Source: Enterococcus raffinosus
GTDB lineage: Bacteria > Bacillota > Bacilli > Lactobacillales > Enterococcaceae
Length of the DNA: 64,000 bases
NCBI RefSeq assembly: GCF_018917525.1
Contig: NZ_JAHLOS010000016.1
Location: 22,710 to 86,709 of the forward strand
Direction of reading: 5' to 3'
Part shown: one piece after another, positions 25,472 through 34,032 of the stretch
Position numbering within the stretch: position 1 is the stretch's first letter
Layout of the letters: the number at the start of each line of letters is the position of its first letter
The notes under the pieces: model-generated
The model's input: the letters and a program-made list of their open reading frames with translations, nothing else
Told to the model about the DNA's origin: nothing
The model's database searches: none
Program-made: the position numbers and the translations under genes

Positions 25472-25837
25472 TTAAACTAACTCAATATATTTTTCATTCT
25501 TCTCTAAATGATGCAAATAAATCAATAAACGATCGTACAGTTGATTATTGGCTTCTTCTATGGCCGAACCAAGGTTTTCGCCAATCTCCTTAACCGTCCG
25601 TTTCCCATCAATTTGTTGAAGAATAAAGCTGCCGTATTTATCCAATTCCATCTCAGAGGTTTCTGGAATTTTATAATGAATCTTACGTAAGACTCGTTGA
25701 ATCCAAGCATTTTGTTCCGTGATGACGAATACGATTCCGTCACGAACTTCGTAATGCAAATCCTCTTTGATGCGATAAACGCGTTTTAGCAGCTCCTGTG
25801 TTTCAGGGTTTACAGCTTGTGGCTGTTCATTAGTCAT
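25472..25837 (-). CDS. PqqD-like small protein
   Basis: A 121-residue protein. The C-terminal half (VFVITEQNAWIQRVLRKIHY, DKYGSFILQQIDGKRTVKEI, GENLGSAIEEANNQLYDRLL) has the PqqD fold pattern: a winged-HTH-like RiPP recognition domain with G.y...l.DG..tv..i. Its ATG overlaps the end of the OPT transporter gene by 8 bp, so it is translationally coupled to it. No radical SAM enzyme or precursor peptide is nearby, so a RiPP role is not supported; an accessory or regulatory role for the transporter is possible. Confidence 0.7.
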   Translation of the reverse strand: MTNEQPQAVNPETQELLKRVYRIKEDLHYEVRDGIVFVITEQNAWIQRVLRKIHYKIPETSEMELDKYGSFILQQIDGKRTVKEIGENLGSAIEEANNQLYDRLLIYLHHLEKNEKYIELV

Positions 25838-27749
25838 TGTGTTTCACTTTCTTCACACTTAACAATGGTGCAACGATCGCAACAACTAAGACTGCAAGTA
25901 ACAAGAATGCTGCCCCATTAGAACCTAAGAAGCCAGTTGGCGCTCCAGGAGTTACCACACCAGTTACTTGTAAAATGATTCCGATCAAACCGATGATTGA
26001 ACCACCAGCGATTAAACCTGAAGACAAGCTGACACCTAAAGTGATACGTTCTTCTGCGACTTCTTCTGTTTCTTTTTTGTTTAATTCATCGATTAAACGA
26101 CGGATCAATGCACCAACTAAGATGATTGATGTTGTTGAGATTGGTAGGTAGAAACCAATCGCAAATGTCATAATTGGAACCTTCATGAAGTGTAATACAA
26201 CACCCATTGCGATACCAGCGATGATCATATGCCATGGAAGTGATCCTGACGTAATCCCTGAAGTCAATGTCGCCATCAAGTTCGCTTGTGGCAAACCAAA
26301 TGGAGGGTTTGAACCAGTAATTGCTAATTGTGGAGATAAGATTACCATCATACCTGTAACAATAACTACACCGACAATGTTAGAAATCAAGAAGTAACGA
26401 CGACCTTCATTGAAGTTTCCGCCCATTACAAACGTAACTTTTTGTGATTGAGAATAACCACCAGCTACTGAGATCGCTAATACGATAAATGTACCAAACA
26501 TCAATAATTGTTGTGTATTTTCAGCTGAAGTCCAGCCCATCATTACAAAGACTAATGTCAAGATAACCATTGACGCAATCGTCATACCAGATACTGGTAA
26601 GTTTGAGGTACCGATCGTACCAGTCAAACGACCTGCAACGATAACGAATAGGAAGCTTAAGATAATTGACAACAAACCACCAACAAGTGCCATTGCAACA
26701 CTTCCAGTGATAACGAAGCCCATTACGATACCTACAACAGCACCAACGATCAATGGCAACATACCGCCGCCTTCTTGTTCAACGCCGTCTTTACGACCCT
26801 TCATAGTAGCAGAAATTGATGAAATGATTGTTGGGATCAATTTGATCGCACCGATCAATCCACCAGAGATCATCATACCAGCACCGATGTATTTAACATA
26901 AGAACCGGAAATCACTGCAAAGTTTGAAGCACTCAATAATTGAGACGCATTATCCCAAACATGGGCATTGCTGTTAGCCATTTCCATGAAGTAGCCCAAT
27001 AATGGTGCGATCGCGAAGTTTGCTAAGATCGAACCAGCAAACATCAAGACTGATACGTCCATTCCGACGATAAATCCGATACCTGCTAATAATGGATTTA
27101 CTTCTGTTTCAAATTTCCATTTGTAGAAGCTTTCATTTACATAACTGATAACATTATTCATAATGCCAAATACAGATCCAGTTAAAGCAGTTAAGATACC
27201 GCCGATTCCAAAACCGATTCCCATGTATTTCAATGAATCGCCACCAGTATCTGAAGCGACTAATGTTTCAGAGATCGCCATTGCTTCAGGATAAACTAGT
27301 TTACCGTGTTCGCTGACTAGCATGTAATCTTGAACGATTGAGAATACACCGACACCTAGTAAAACAGCACCGATTCCTAAGCCAACACCTTCGATGAAGT
27401 TCACTTTACCACCGACTAAAATAACGGCTGGCAATACGAAAATCATCCCTGATGCTACAGATTCCCCACCACTTGACATCAATTGCAATAAATTCTTACC
27501 TAAAATTGTTTTAGGTTTTACAAATAGAGCGACTAGCCCTGATCCAATAATTGCGCCTGGAATACCTGCAGCTACAGTTAAACCAGCCTTCATACCTGAA
27601 TAAGCAGTTGACGCAGCGAACAACGCAGCAAGCAAAATACCTAAAATCATGATGATTGGTGAACCTGCTTTTTTAGGCTTATCCGCTACATACGGGACAT
27701 AATCTTTCCCCGCTACTCCACCAAAAGCGTCTTTTGAGAGTTTTTTCAT
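25830..27749 (-). CDS. OPT family oligopeptide transporter
   Basis: A 639-residue membrane protein with about 15-16 helices. It has GILLAALFAASTAYSGMKAGLTVAAGIPGAIIG (a first-helix pattern typical of bacterial OPT proteins, given here as key residues), then YPEAMAISETLVASD and VPIMTFAIGFYLPISTTSIILV motifs. Members import oligopeptides or metal chelates, driven by protons. It lies 85 bp after pepV and overlaps the PqqD-like gene, so uptaken peptides may go straight to PepV. The peptide preference is unknown. Confidence 0.88.
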   Translation of the reverse strand: MKKLSKDAFGGVAGKDYVPYVADKPKKAGSPIIMILGILLAALFAASTAYSGMKAGLTVAAGIPGAIIGSGLVALFVKPKTILGKNLLQLMSSGGESVASGMIFVLPAVILVGGKVNFIEGVGLGIGAVLLGVGVFSIVQDYMLVSEHGKLVYPEAMAISETLVASDTGGDSLKYMGIGFGIGGILTALTGSVFGIMNNVISYVNESFYKWKFETEVNPLLAGIGFIVGMDVSVLMFAGSILANFAIAPLLGYFMEMANSNAHVWDNASQLLSASNFAVISGSYVKYIGAGMMISGGLIGAIKLIPTIISSISATMKGRKDGVEQEGGGMLPLIVGAVVGIVMGFVITGSVAMALVGGLLSIILSFLFVIVAGRLTGTIGTSNLPVSGMTIASMVILTLVFVMMGWTSAENTQQLLMFGTFIVLAISVAGGYSQSQKVTFVMGGNFNEGRRYFLISNIVGVVIVTGMMVILSPQLAITGSNPPFGLPQANLMATLTSGITSGSLPWHMIIAGIAMGVVLHFMKVPIMTFAIGFYLPISTTSIILVGALIRRLIDELNKKETEEVAEERITLGVSLSSGLIAGGSIIGLIGIILQVTGVVTPGAPTGFLGSNGAAFLLLAVLVVAIVAPLLSVKKVKHND

Positions 27750-27834
27750 TATCTTTGAAATTCCTTCCTTACTATCATTTCCCCATCGAGATGAGGAATC
27801 CTGTAAAGACAGGATTCCTGTCTCTCAATACCGA

Positions 27835-29253
27835 CTATTTAACTAAGCGATAAATAGCATCAGCATAAATAGCTGTTGCTTTGAACAAGCTATCAATAGG
27901 CATAAATTCATTTGGTTGGTGCATTACGTTTTCTTCACCTGGGAACATTGCGCCATATGCGACACCACGTTCTAGGATTCGACCGTAAGTACCCCCGCCG
28001 ATTGATTCTTCGTGGCCTTCAAGACCAGTATGTTCTTCGTAAACGTCCAATAATGTCTTCACTAATGGATCAGTCGCTGGAACATAATGAGGAGTTTTCA
28101 CGTCACCAATGATCGCGATTGAAACATCTGCAGCTTTAAGAACTTCTTCCATGTTGGCTAAGATTGTATCTTTGTCGATGCCTTCTGGATGACGAATGTT
28201 TAAGGTAACTTTTTTGTCGCCGTCAGCATTGTAATCGAACAAGTTCGCTGATGAAGTTGTTTCACCCATTACATCGTGTTTTGTGTAAGCATTTAATTTC
28301 TTACCGTTGTAATCTAAATGCATATATTCAGCGATTGTTTGAATATAGTTAGCGCCATTGCCGTCTAAGTTGTAGTCAGCTAAGAATGCTGCTAAGAATG
28401 TTGCAGAGTTGACGCCGAATTTTGGTTCCTGTGCGTGAGCACCTTTACCAATTACAGTAATCGTGATTTCGCCGTTGTTTTCAGCAAATTCACCCTTCAC
28501 TTCTGATTTTTCGATAAATGCGTCAAATGCAGCCTTCATATCAGCAACTTTTGCTTCAGCATTTACTTTAAGAACAGCTGTTGCATCCCCTGGTACCATG
28601 TTCGTACGCAAGCCTGATTTGAAGCTTACTAGATCAAAGTCGCCAGCTTCAGCACCTGTTTTAGGCGCGAAAGTTACTTCATAAGACAAGATTCCTTTTT
28701 CACCATTAATAATTGGGAATTGTGCATCTGGAGAAAAACCGACTTTAGGCATTTCTTCCACTTCCATATAACGGTGAATCCCTACCCATTCGCTTTCTTC
28801 GTCCGTACCGAAGATGAAGCGGATTTTTTTAGAGATTGGTAATTCTAGGTCTTTAATAATACGCATTGCATAATAAGCAGCGATTGAAGGTCCTTTATCA
28901 TCAGCTGAACCACGCGCATACAATTTTCCATCTTTGATCACTGGTTCAAACGGGTCTGTATCCCAGTTGTCATCAACAGGAACTACGTCAACGTGTCCTA
29001 ATAGTCCGAACATTTCTTCTCCATCACCGTATTCGATATGACCTGCTACGTTTTCGATATTTTTCGTCACGAAACCATCGCGTTCGCCAAATTCTAATAC
29101 TTTACGTAAAGCGGCTGCTGGTCCAGGTCCAAGAGGTTCTTCTTTTGTTCCATGTTCCACGTCGCGAATACTGTTGATCCGGATAAGATCGCCTAAGTCT
29201 TTCAGTAAGTCGTCTTTGCGTGCTTCTACTTCTTTTTGCCAATCAATTGTCAT
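27835..29253 (-). CDS. pepV: Dipeptidase PepV (M20)
   Basis: A 472-residue protein. Zinc ligands are visible in LLGHLDVVPVDD (His), ARGSADDKGP (bridging Asp), FGTDEESEW (general base Glu and ligand Glu) and near the C-terminus VMHQPNEF (His). The lid domain sits between. Length and motifs match lactobacillar and enterococcal PepV, a cytoplasmic dipeptidase of broad specificity. It is the first gene of the pepV-OPT-pqqD-like operon, preceded by an unusually long leader. Confidence 0.93.
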   Translation of the reverse strand: MTIDWQKEVEARKDDLLKDLGDLIRINSIRDVEHGTKEEPLGPGPAAALRKVLEFGERDGFVTKNIENVAGHIEYGDGEEMFGLLGHVDVVPVDDNWDTDPFEPVIKDGKLYARGSADDKGPSIAAYYAMRIIKDLELPISKKIRFIFGTDEESEWVGIHRYMEVEEMPKVGFSPDAQFPIINGEKGILSYEVTFAPKTGAEAGDFDLVSFKSGLRTNMVPGDATAVLKVNAEAKVADMKAAFDAFIEKSEVKGEFAENNGEITITVIGKGAHAQEPKFGVNSATFLAAFLADYNLDGNGANYIQTIAEYMHLDYNGKKLNAYTKHDVMGETTSSANLFDYNADGDKKVTLNIRHPEGIDKDTILANMEEVLKAADVSIAIIGDVKTPHYVPATDPLVKTLLDVYEEHTGLEGHEESIGGGTYGRILERGVAYGAMFPGEENVMHQPNEFMPIDSLFKATAIYADAIYRLVK

Positions 29254-29499
29254 TGTTTAATCCCTGCTTTCTTTTTTTTATAACAAGTTAAAACCTGTTA
29301 GATTCATTAGAAAGATCATGTCTAAATATCGTTCTCAAATTTTGACAGCTTAGAATAACTTTTTTTCAAAAAGACGAATCAACGGTCCCTTTTGAGGATG
29401 TAATACGTCAAAACAATCAACGGAAAAGATCGCTCATGAATGTCAAAATGTTATTCTATGATTCCTAATTCCGCAGTTTGTTTCACCTCCCAAGTCAGC
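29254..29499 (-). promoter_or_regulatory. Long 5' leader of the pepV operon
   Basis: About 240 nt between the promoter and pepV. It begins with GGGAGG directly overlapping a GTG that opens an 11-codon frame (MKQTAELGIIE). It also holds two complementary pairs, AGAATAAC/GTTATTCT and TTTTGACA/TGTCAAAA, in crossed order, so they cannot form together without a pseudoknot. No known riboswitch motif is recognised. A regulatory leader is possible but unproven. Confidence 0.4.
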
Positions 29500-29528
29500 A
29501 TTATACCGTATTTTTATTCATAAGTCAT
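29500..29528 (-). promoter_or_regulatory. Sigma-A type promoter for the pepV operon
   Basis: On the minus strand, -10 TATAAT (29505-29500) and -35 ATGACT (29528-29523) with a 17-bp spacer. Confidence 0.6.
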
Positions 29529-29783
29529 TGTGAAAAAACTATCATTTAATGTAAATAAGACAATTTTCATCAAAAATGAAGTTTTTTCTAAAAAAAATAT
29601 GTTATCCAAGCAAATCAAAAAAAGAGGGTCTTTTCTTATGACATGACACATTTAAACCCTACAAGAAGTATAACGAAGGTTGTATCCGTTTACAAATTAT
29701 ATTTTATTCATTTAACCTTCGTGTTTCTCATTTATTTGTTATCTTTACTTAATATTAAATTTTCGAATTATCTAGTTAATAAC
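29529..29783. other. AT-rich intergenic DNA, no gene seen
   Basis: Between the pepV promoter and the ppdK terminator. It is homopolymer-rich and holds no reading frame with a ribosome binding site. Confidence 0.4.
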
Positions 29784-29821
29784 AAAAAAGAGATAGCCTT
29801 TTAAAAGACTATCTCTTTTTG
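29784..29821 (-). terminator. Terminator of ppdK
   Basis: AAAAAGAGATAG (29785-29796) pairs with CTATCTCTTTTT (29809-29820), flanked by T runs on either strand, about 65 bp beyond the ppdK stop. Confidence 0.8.
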
Positions 29822-29886
29822 AAATCATATTATATTTTAATCTAAAACTCATATAACTGTTTTTTTATTCGCGCTTTACTCTACTT

Positions 29887-32496
29887 TTACAGGGCTGCCT
29901 GAGCCAATGTCATTTTCGCCTGCGGAATTCTAAATGGCGAACAAGAGATGTAATCGATAGACAAGTTATTTAAGAAGGCAATTGACTTTGGATGAGCCGC
30001 TGCTTCACCGCAAATTCCAATCTTCAGCTTCGGATTAACCTGTCTTCCTCGCTCAATGGCTAATTTCATTAAGGCACCAACTCCAGCTTCATCCAGAACT
30101 TGGAATGGATCGTCCGCAAAAATTTCTGCCTCCATGTATTGATTAATGATTCGTGGTGAATCATCTCGAGACAAGCCCAAAGCCATCTGCGTCAAGTCAT
30201 TCGTCCCAAAACTGAAGAAATCGGCATGCTTAGCAATTTCATCGGCCACAAAACAGGCTCTTGGAATTTCGATCATTGTTCCAATTTGATAGTCCACAAC
30301 TAGTTTTTGCTCTTCTAAACCTTTTTGGATTGCCTCTTCAATCGATGCCCTCACCCGAGCGAACTCTTGCGCATCAATGGTAAATGGAATCATGATCTCT
30401 GGTTGGATGGCAAAATCATTTTCTTTTGTCACTTCGCAAGCAGCTTCAATGATCGCTTCGGCTTGCATCTGATAGATTTCTGGATACGCTACACCTAAAC
30501 GTAGACCGCGGAAGCCCAGCATTGGATTAACTTCAGCTAAATTATCGGTTTTCCGTTTCACCTCATTATAGGTCTTGCCAAGCTCCTTCGCCACTTCCCG
30601 GCACTCGTCCGCTCCTTTTGGCAAGAATTCATGTAATGGCGGATCAAGTAAGCGGATCGTTGTTGCTTTGCCTTTAGCAGCTTCGTACATATATTTGAAA
30701 TCTTGTTTTTGGACCTTTTTCAAATCCTTTAATACTTCCAAACGTTCTTCTAGACTATCAGCCAAAATCAATTGTCGGAACTGCAACAATCGGCTCTTTT
30801 CAAAGAACATATGCTCCGTTCGAGCAAGGCCTATACCGACTGCTCCAAGAGCCATACCGGTTTCGATATCGTTCGGTGTTTCGGCATTTGCGCGAACCTT
30901 GATCTTTGCATGACGTTCCCAGATCTCATGAAGATCATCTAAAGCAACGGTATTGGTCACCTCTTCCATTGGAATCTCACTAAAGTAGATATTTCCGCTG
31001 CTTCCATCTACAGAAAGGATCGTGCCCTCTTCGATAACCTTGTCGCCAACGGTCGCTTTATTTTCCTCTAAAACTGTCAATCGTTCACAGCCAACTACGG
31101 AACAGATGCCCATTCCTCGAGCAACCACTGCCGCATGAGAAGTCATTCCACCGCGGCTGGTAATCACCGCTTCACTGACAGCAATTCCTTCAATATCCTC
31201 TGGTGATGTTTCTTCTCTTACTAAGACAACCCTTTCCCCTCGCGCTTTAGCCTCGGTCGCCGCTTCGGCAGTAAAGTATGCCGCTCCTGTTGCAGCGCCC
31301 GGGCTAGCTGCTAATCCAGATAAGAAGGATTCATGACTCTTCAATTCTTTTTCATCGAAGTTTGGATGCAAGGCTGCTTCCAAATCCTTCGCTTCGATCC
31401 GACTGACTAATTCTTTTTCATCGATAATTCCTTCTTTGTAGAAATCTAGCAGGATTGTCAACGCTGCCTTCGATGTTCGTTTGCCGCTACGGGTTTGCAG
31501 GATAAATAATTTCTCCCGTTCAATCGTAAACTCAACGTCCTGCATATCGTGGTAGTGTTTTTCTAAATCTTCACAGATGCCTTTTAACTGTTGGTATTGC
31601 TCAGGCATATCATCCGCTAAGACTTGAATCGGTTTTGGCGTCCGAACTCCGGCTACCACATCTTCGCCTTGCGCATTGATTAAATATTCACCGAATAAGC
31701 CTGGATCTCCTAACGATGGATTACGTGAGAAGACGACCCCAGTCCCTGAAGTATCACCAAAGTTTCCGAAGACCATTTCTTGAATGTTCACGGCTGTTCC
31801 GAGATCATCACTGATGTCATGAAGACGACGATAGGTTTTGGCTCGTTGATTGTTCCAGCTGCCGAATACCGCTTCGATCGCTAGATATAATTGTTCAATC
31901 GGATCTTGTGGAAATTCTCGCTGCAGCTTTTTCCGATAAATCTCTTTGTACTCGCTTACAATTTGCTTCCAATGATCCGCAGTCAACTCATTATCAAAGG
32001 TTAGACCATTCACTTTTTTTAAAGCTGTGATGCGATGTTCAAAATCATTATTATCCAAGCCCATCACAACATTTCCGAACATCTGAAGCAGACGACGGTA
32101 ACAATCATAGGCAAATCGTTCATTTTGACTGTTCTCAGCTAAAGCTGCAACTGTTTTATCATTCAGACCTAGATTTAGAACCGTGTCCATCATTCCCGGC
32201 ATCGAAAATTTTGAACCACTTCGTACGGAAACCAACAACGGGTTTTCCAAATCGCTAAATTTTTTTCCTGTTTTAGCCGATAATTTTTCAACAGCCTCCA
32301 TCACTTGATCCTTCATTTCGTCGATCAGCTGGTTGCCGTGATTTAAATAATGTAAGCAGGCTTCTGTAGTAACTGTAAAACCTGTTGGAACAGGCAGCCC
32401 TAATTTTGTCATCTCAGCGAGGTTGGCTCCCTTCCCGCCTAATAAATCCTTCTGTTCTTTAGATCCTTCTGAAAATAAATAAACCCAACGATTCAT
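29887..32496 (-). CDS. ppdK: Pyruvate, phosphate dikinase
   Basis: An 869-residue protein, standard for PPDK. Order: N-terminal ATP-grasp nucleotide-binding domain (KGANLAEMTKLGLPVPTGFT; SVRSGSKFSMPGMMDTVLN), central phospho-His domain with GGMTSHAAVVARGMG (catalytic His), then the C-terminal PEP/pyruvate TIM barrel with GTNDLTQMALG and ICGEAAAHP (catalytic Cys). It interconverts ATP, Pi and pyruvate with AMP, PPi and PEP. In anaerobes this links amino-acid or pyruvate metabolism to PEP supply for PTS uptake. It is monocistronic; a TTGACT-17-TAAACT promoter is plausible upstream. No regulatory PEP synthase kinase gene is adjacent. Confidence 0.95.
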   Translation of the reverse strand: MNRWVYLFSEGSKEQKDLLGGKGANLAEMTKLGLPVPTGFTVTTEACLHYLNHGNQLIDEMKDQVMEAVEKLSAKTGKKFSDLENPLLVSVRSGSKFSMPGMMDTVLNLGLNDKTVAALAENSQNERFAYDCYRRLLQMFGNVVMGLDNNDFEHRITALKKVNGLTFDNELTADHWKQIVSEYKEIYRKKLQREFPQDPIEQLYLAIEAVFGSWNNQRAKTYRRLHDISDDLGTAVNIQEMVFGNFGDTSGTGVVFSRNPSLGDPGLFGEYLINAQGEDVVAGVRTPKPIQVLADDMPEQYQQLKGICEDLEKHYHDMQDVEFTIEREKLFILQTRSGKRTSKAALTILLDFYKEGIIDEKELVSRIEAKDLEAALHPNFDEKELKSHESFLSGLAASPGAATGAAYFTAEAATEAKARGERVVLVREETSPEDIEGIAVSEAVITSRGGMTSHAAVVARGMGICSVVGCERLTVLEENKATVGDKVIEEGTILSVDGSSGNIYFSEIPMEEVTNTVALDDLHEIWERHAKIKVRANAETPNDIETGMALGAVGIGLARTEHMFFEKSRLLQFRQLILADSLEERLEVLKDLKKVQKQDFKYMYEAAKGKATTIRLLDPPLHEFLPKGADECREVAKELGKTYNEVKRKTDNLAEVNPMLGFRGLRLGVAYPEIYQMQAEAIIEAACEVTKENDFAIQPEIMIPFTIDAQEFARVRASIEEAIQKGLEEQKLVVDYQIGTMIEIPRACFVADEIAKHADFFSFGTNDLTQMALGLSRDDSPRIINQYMEAEIFADDPFQVLDEAGVGALMKLAIERGRQVNPKLKIGICGEAAAHPKSIAFLNNLSIDYISCSPFRIPQAKMTLAQAAL

Positions 32497-32603
32497 GCGA
32501 TTCTCCTCTTAAAAAGTTTTATTTAATCTAATAACAGTTTAATATGCGGATTATATAAAGTCAATAAGATGTTTATATAATTTAATCATGCACATATATG
32601 CAC

Positions 32604-32637
32604 AAAAAAGACCAGTCCTGATATGAAAGACTGGTCC
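32604..32637 (-). terminator. Terminator after the DUF1456 gene
   Basis: GACCAGTC (32610-32617) pairs with GACTGGTC (32629-32636), then a T run on the minus strand. Confidence 0.8.
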
Positions 32638-32653
32638 TCATCATTTTATTCAA

Positions 32654-33166
32654 TTACTCGCGATAGCATAAGGCTAATCCCTTTAGAAAATTCCGCGCGT
32701 ACTTATCACCACAGGGCTTAAAATTGCGATGCCCTTCTTTTCTTAAAATAGCACCAAGCTCTCCTTTAGAAGGATACACACCCGCTTCCGCTAAAATATC
32801 AAGCATGTCATCACTGGTCAATGCTAACGCAATCTTCACTTTCTTCAATAAAACATTATTCATATACCTAATTTCTGTACTTTTAGGCTGTGGTGTCTCT
32901 GACTTTTTATTTTTCGGTTCGCCGCGTTTTAAGGTAATGAAACCATTCAAAAAGGTATCCAAGGTTTTATTATTGATCATTTTCACATAAACGTTCTTTT
33001 CAAACCCTTCATTTTCTTCAAATTCATGATCATGTACTTTCGTTAGCATGGCTCTTTCTTCTTCTCTGGAAACATCCAAGCCGCCTAATTGAAAAGCTTT
33101 TACGATATCCGCATCCTTTATATCCAACGCATATCTTAAACGCAACAATAAATCATTATTATTCAT
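32654..33166 (-). CDS. DUF1456 family protein (YehS-like)
   Basis: About 170 residues made of two tandem DUF1456 repeats: NNDLLLRLRYALDIKDADIV...QLGG and again NNVLLKKVKIALALTSDDML...EAGV. Each is followed by an acidic or basic linker (HEFEENEGFE; GHRNFKPCGDKYARNFLKGL). This is the YehS family, widespread in proteobacteria and Firmicutes, with no firm function. ATG 33166 follows GGAGGAAGAAC; an upstream extension lacks signals. Confidence 0.85.
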   Translation of the reverse strand: MNNNDLLLRLRYALDIKDADIVKAFQLGGLDVSREEERAMLTKVHDHEFEENEGFEKNVYVKMINNKTLDTFLNGFITLKRGEPKNKKSETPQPKSTEIRYMNNVLLKKVKIALALTSDDMLDILAEAGVYPSKGELGAILRKEGHRNFKPCGDKYARNFLKGLALCYRE

Positions 33167-33240
33167 GTTCTTCCTCCGTAGCTCTCGACTGATCTTCCTA
33201 CTATAACACAATGCTTCCTGCAAAGTAGCAGAAGTCAGCC

Positions 33241-33281
33241 AAAAAACGTTCGGCTAAGACTTGATTCTTAGCCGAACGTTT
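33241..33281 (-). terminator. Terminator after the DUF1304 gene
   Basis: A 15-bp perfect stem, AACGTTCGGCTAAGA (33245-33259) with TCTTAGCCGAACGTT (33266-33280), overlapping the stop codon, followed by a T run on the minus strand. Confidence 0.9.
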
Positions 33282-33651
33282 ACATCAAATGAAGCAGGAT
33301 GATTAAAACTGTAATGGTCGCAGGCAGCGCTTGGATCAGGTAGATCGATTTTGTCACGGTCTTACCACCATAGAGTCCCACAATCACGACAAACAGATTG
33401 AGTAATAGCAAAACCTTCAATCTTATATCTCCCTGAAATAGCAATAAGCTCGTCAACAAGGCCAGCCCTAAGCTACCATTATAGATACCCATATTTTTCA
33501 AGGCAATTTGAGCATTTTTTTGAGTGACAAATTCCATTGGCATCGCAAATGTTTTTGCCTGCTTTTCCGCTGGCGCAAACATTTCCAGCCCCATAATCAC
33601 CAAATGCAGCAAACCGATGATTCCGGATAATAAAAGAATAATGAATTCCAT
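33280..33651 (-). CDS. DUF1304 family membrane protein
   Basis: A 123-residue protein with four helices. MGLEMFAPAEKQAKTFAMP after helix 1 and KNMGIYNGSLGLALLTSLLL are the DUF1304 pattern (GxEMF and NxGxYNGxLA). It is an integral membrane protein of unknown role. ATG 33651 is preceded by AAGGAG. Its upstream region is the 155-bp tandem repeat, so its promoter may lie within or behind a duplicated segment. Confidence 0.85.
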   Translation of the reverse strand: MEFIILLLSGIIGLLHLVIMGLEMFAPAEKQAKTFAMPMEFVTQKNAQIALKNMGIYNGSLGLALLTSLLLFQGDIRLKVLLLLNLFVVIVGLYGGKTVTKSIYLIQALPATITVLIILLHLM

Positions 33652-33660
33652 AGATACTGC

Positions 33661-33970
33661 TCCTTACTCCTATTAAAGTAATTATTTTTTCTTCCAGAAA
33701 AAATAAATCTGATGTTCGTGCCGTATACCATCCAACTAGGTTCAATCACTTGTTTTTTCCTTTTCATTCTCCCTTAGTATTTCTCTTCTTAATACTGCAT
33801 AAAGTTGGACTGGCATCCTTACTCCTATTAAAGTAATTATTTTTTCTTCCAGAAAAATAATCCTGATGTTCGTGCCGTATGCGATCCAACTAGGTTCAAT
33901 CACCTTTTTTTTTCCTTTTCATTCTCCCCTAGTATTTCGCTTCTTAATACTGCATAAAGTTGGACTGGCA
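33661..33970. repeat. Two-copy tandem repeat, 155-bp unit
   Basis: Copy A (33661-33815) and copy B (33816-33970) are about 90 percent identical, starting TCCTTACTCC and ending AGTTGGACTGGCA. Small indels in the A/T runs offset each other. Each unit, read on the minus strand, holds a short frame starting MPVQLYAVLRR/SEIL (24 and 23 codons). The duplicated DNA lies directly upstream of the DUF1304 gene, and the whole 33652-34032 gap holds nothing else. Confidence 0.85.
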
Positions 33971-34032
33971 CCCTTATTTTTATGAATGTATCTACTATAT
34001 TCATCTTTTCCCTTTTTTCCAATCAAAACGTC

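Noticed and set aside
29254..29500. T-box or known riboswitch in the pepV leader
   Set aside because: No T-box sequence (AGGGTGGNACCGCG) or other conserved aptamer motif is visible.
33479..33745. 88-codon frame crossing the tandem repeat into DUF1304
   Set aside because: It overlaps the well-supported DUF1304 gene in another frame and starts within repeat DNA.
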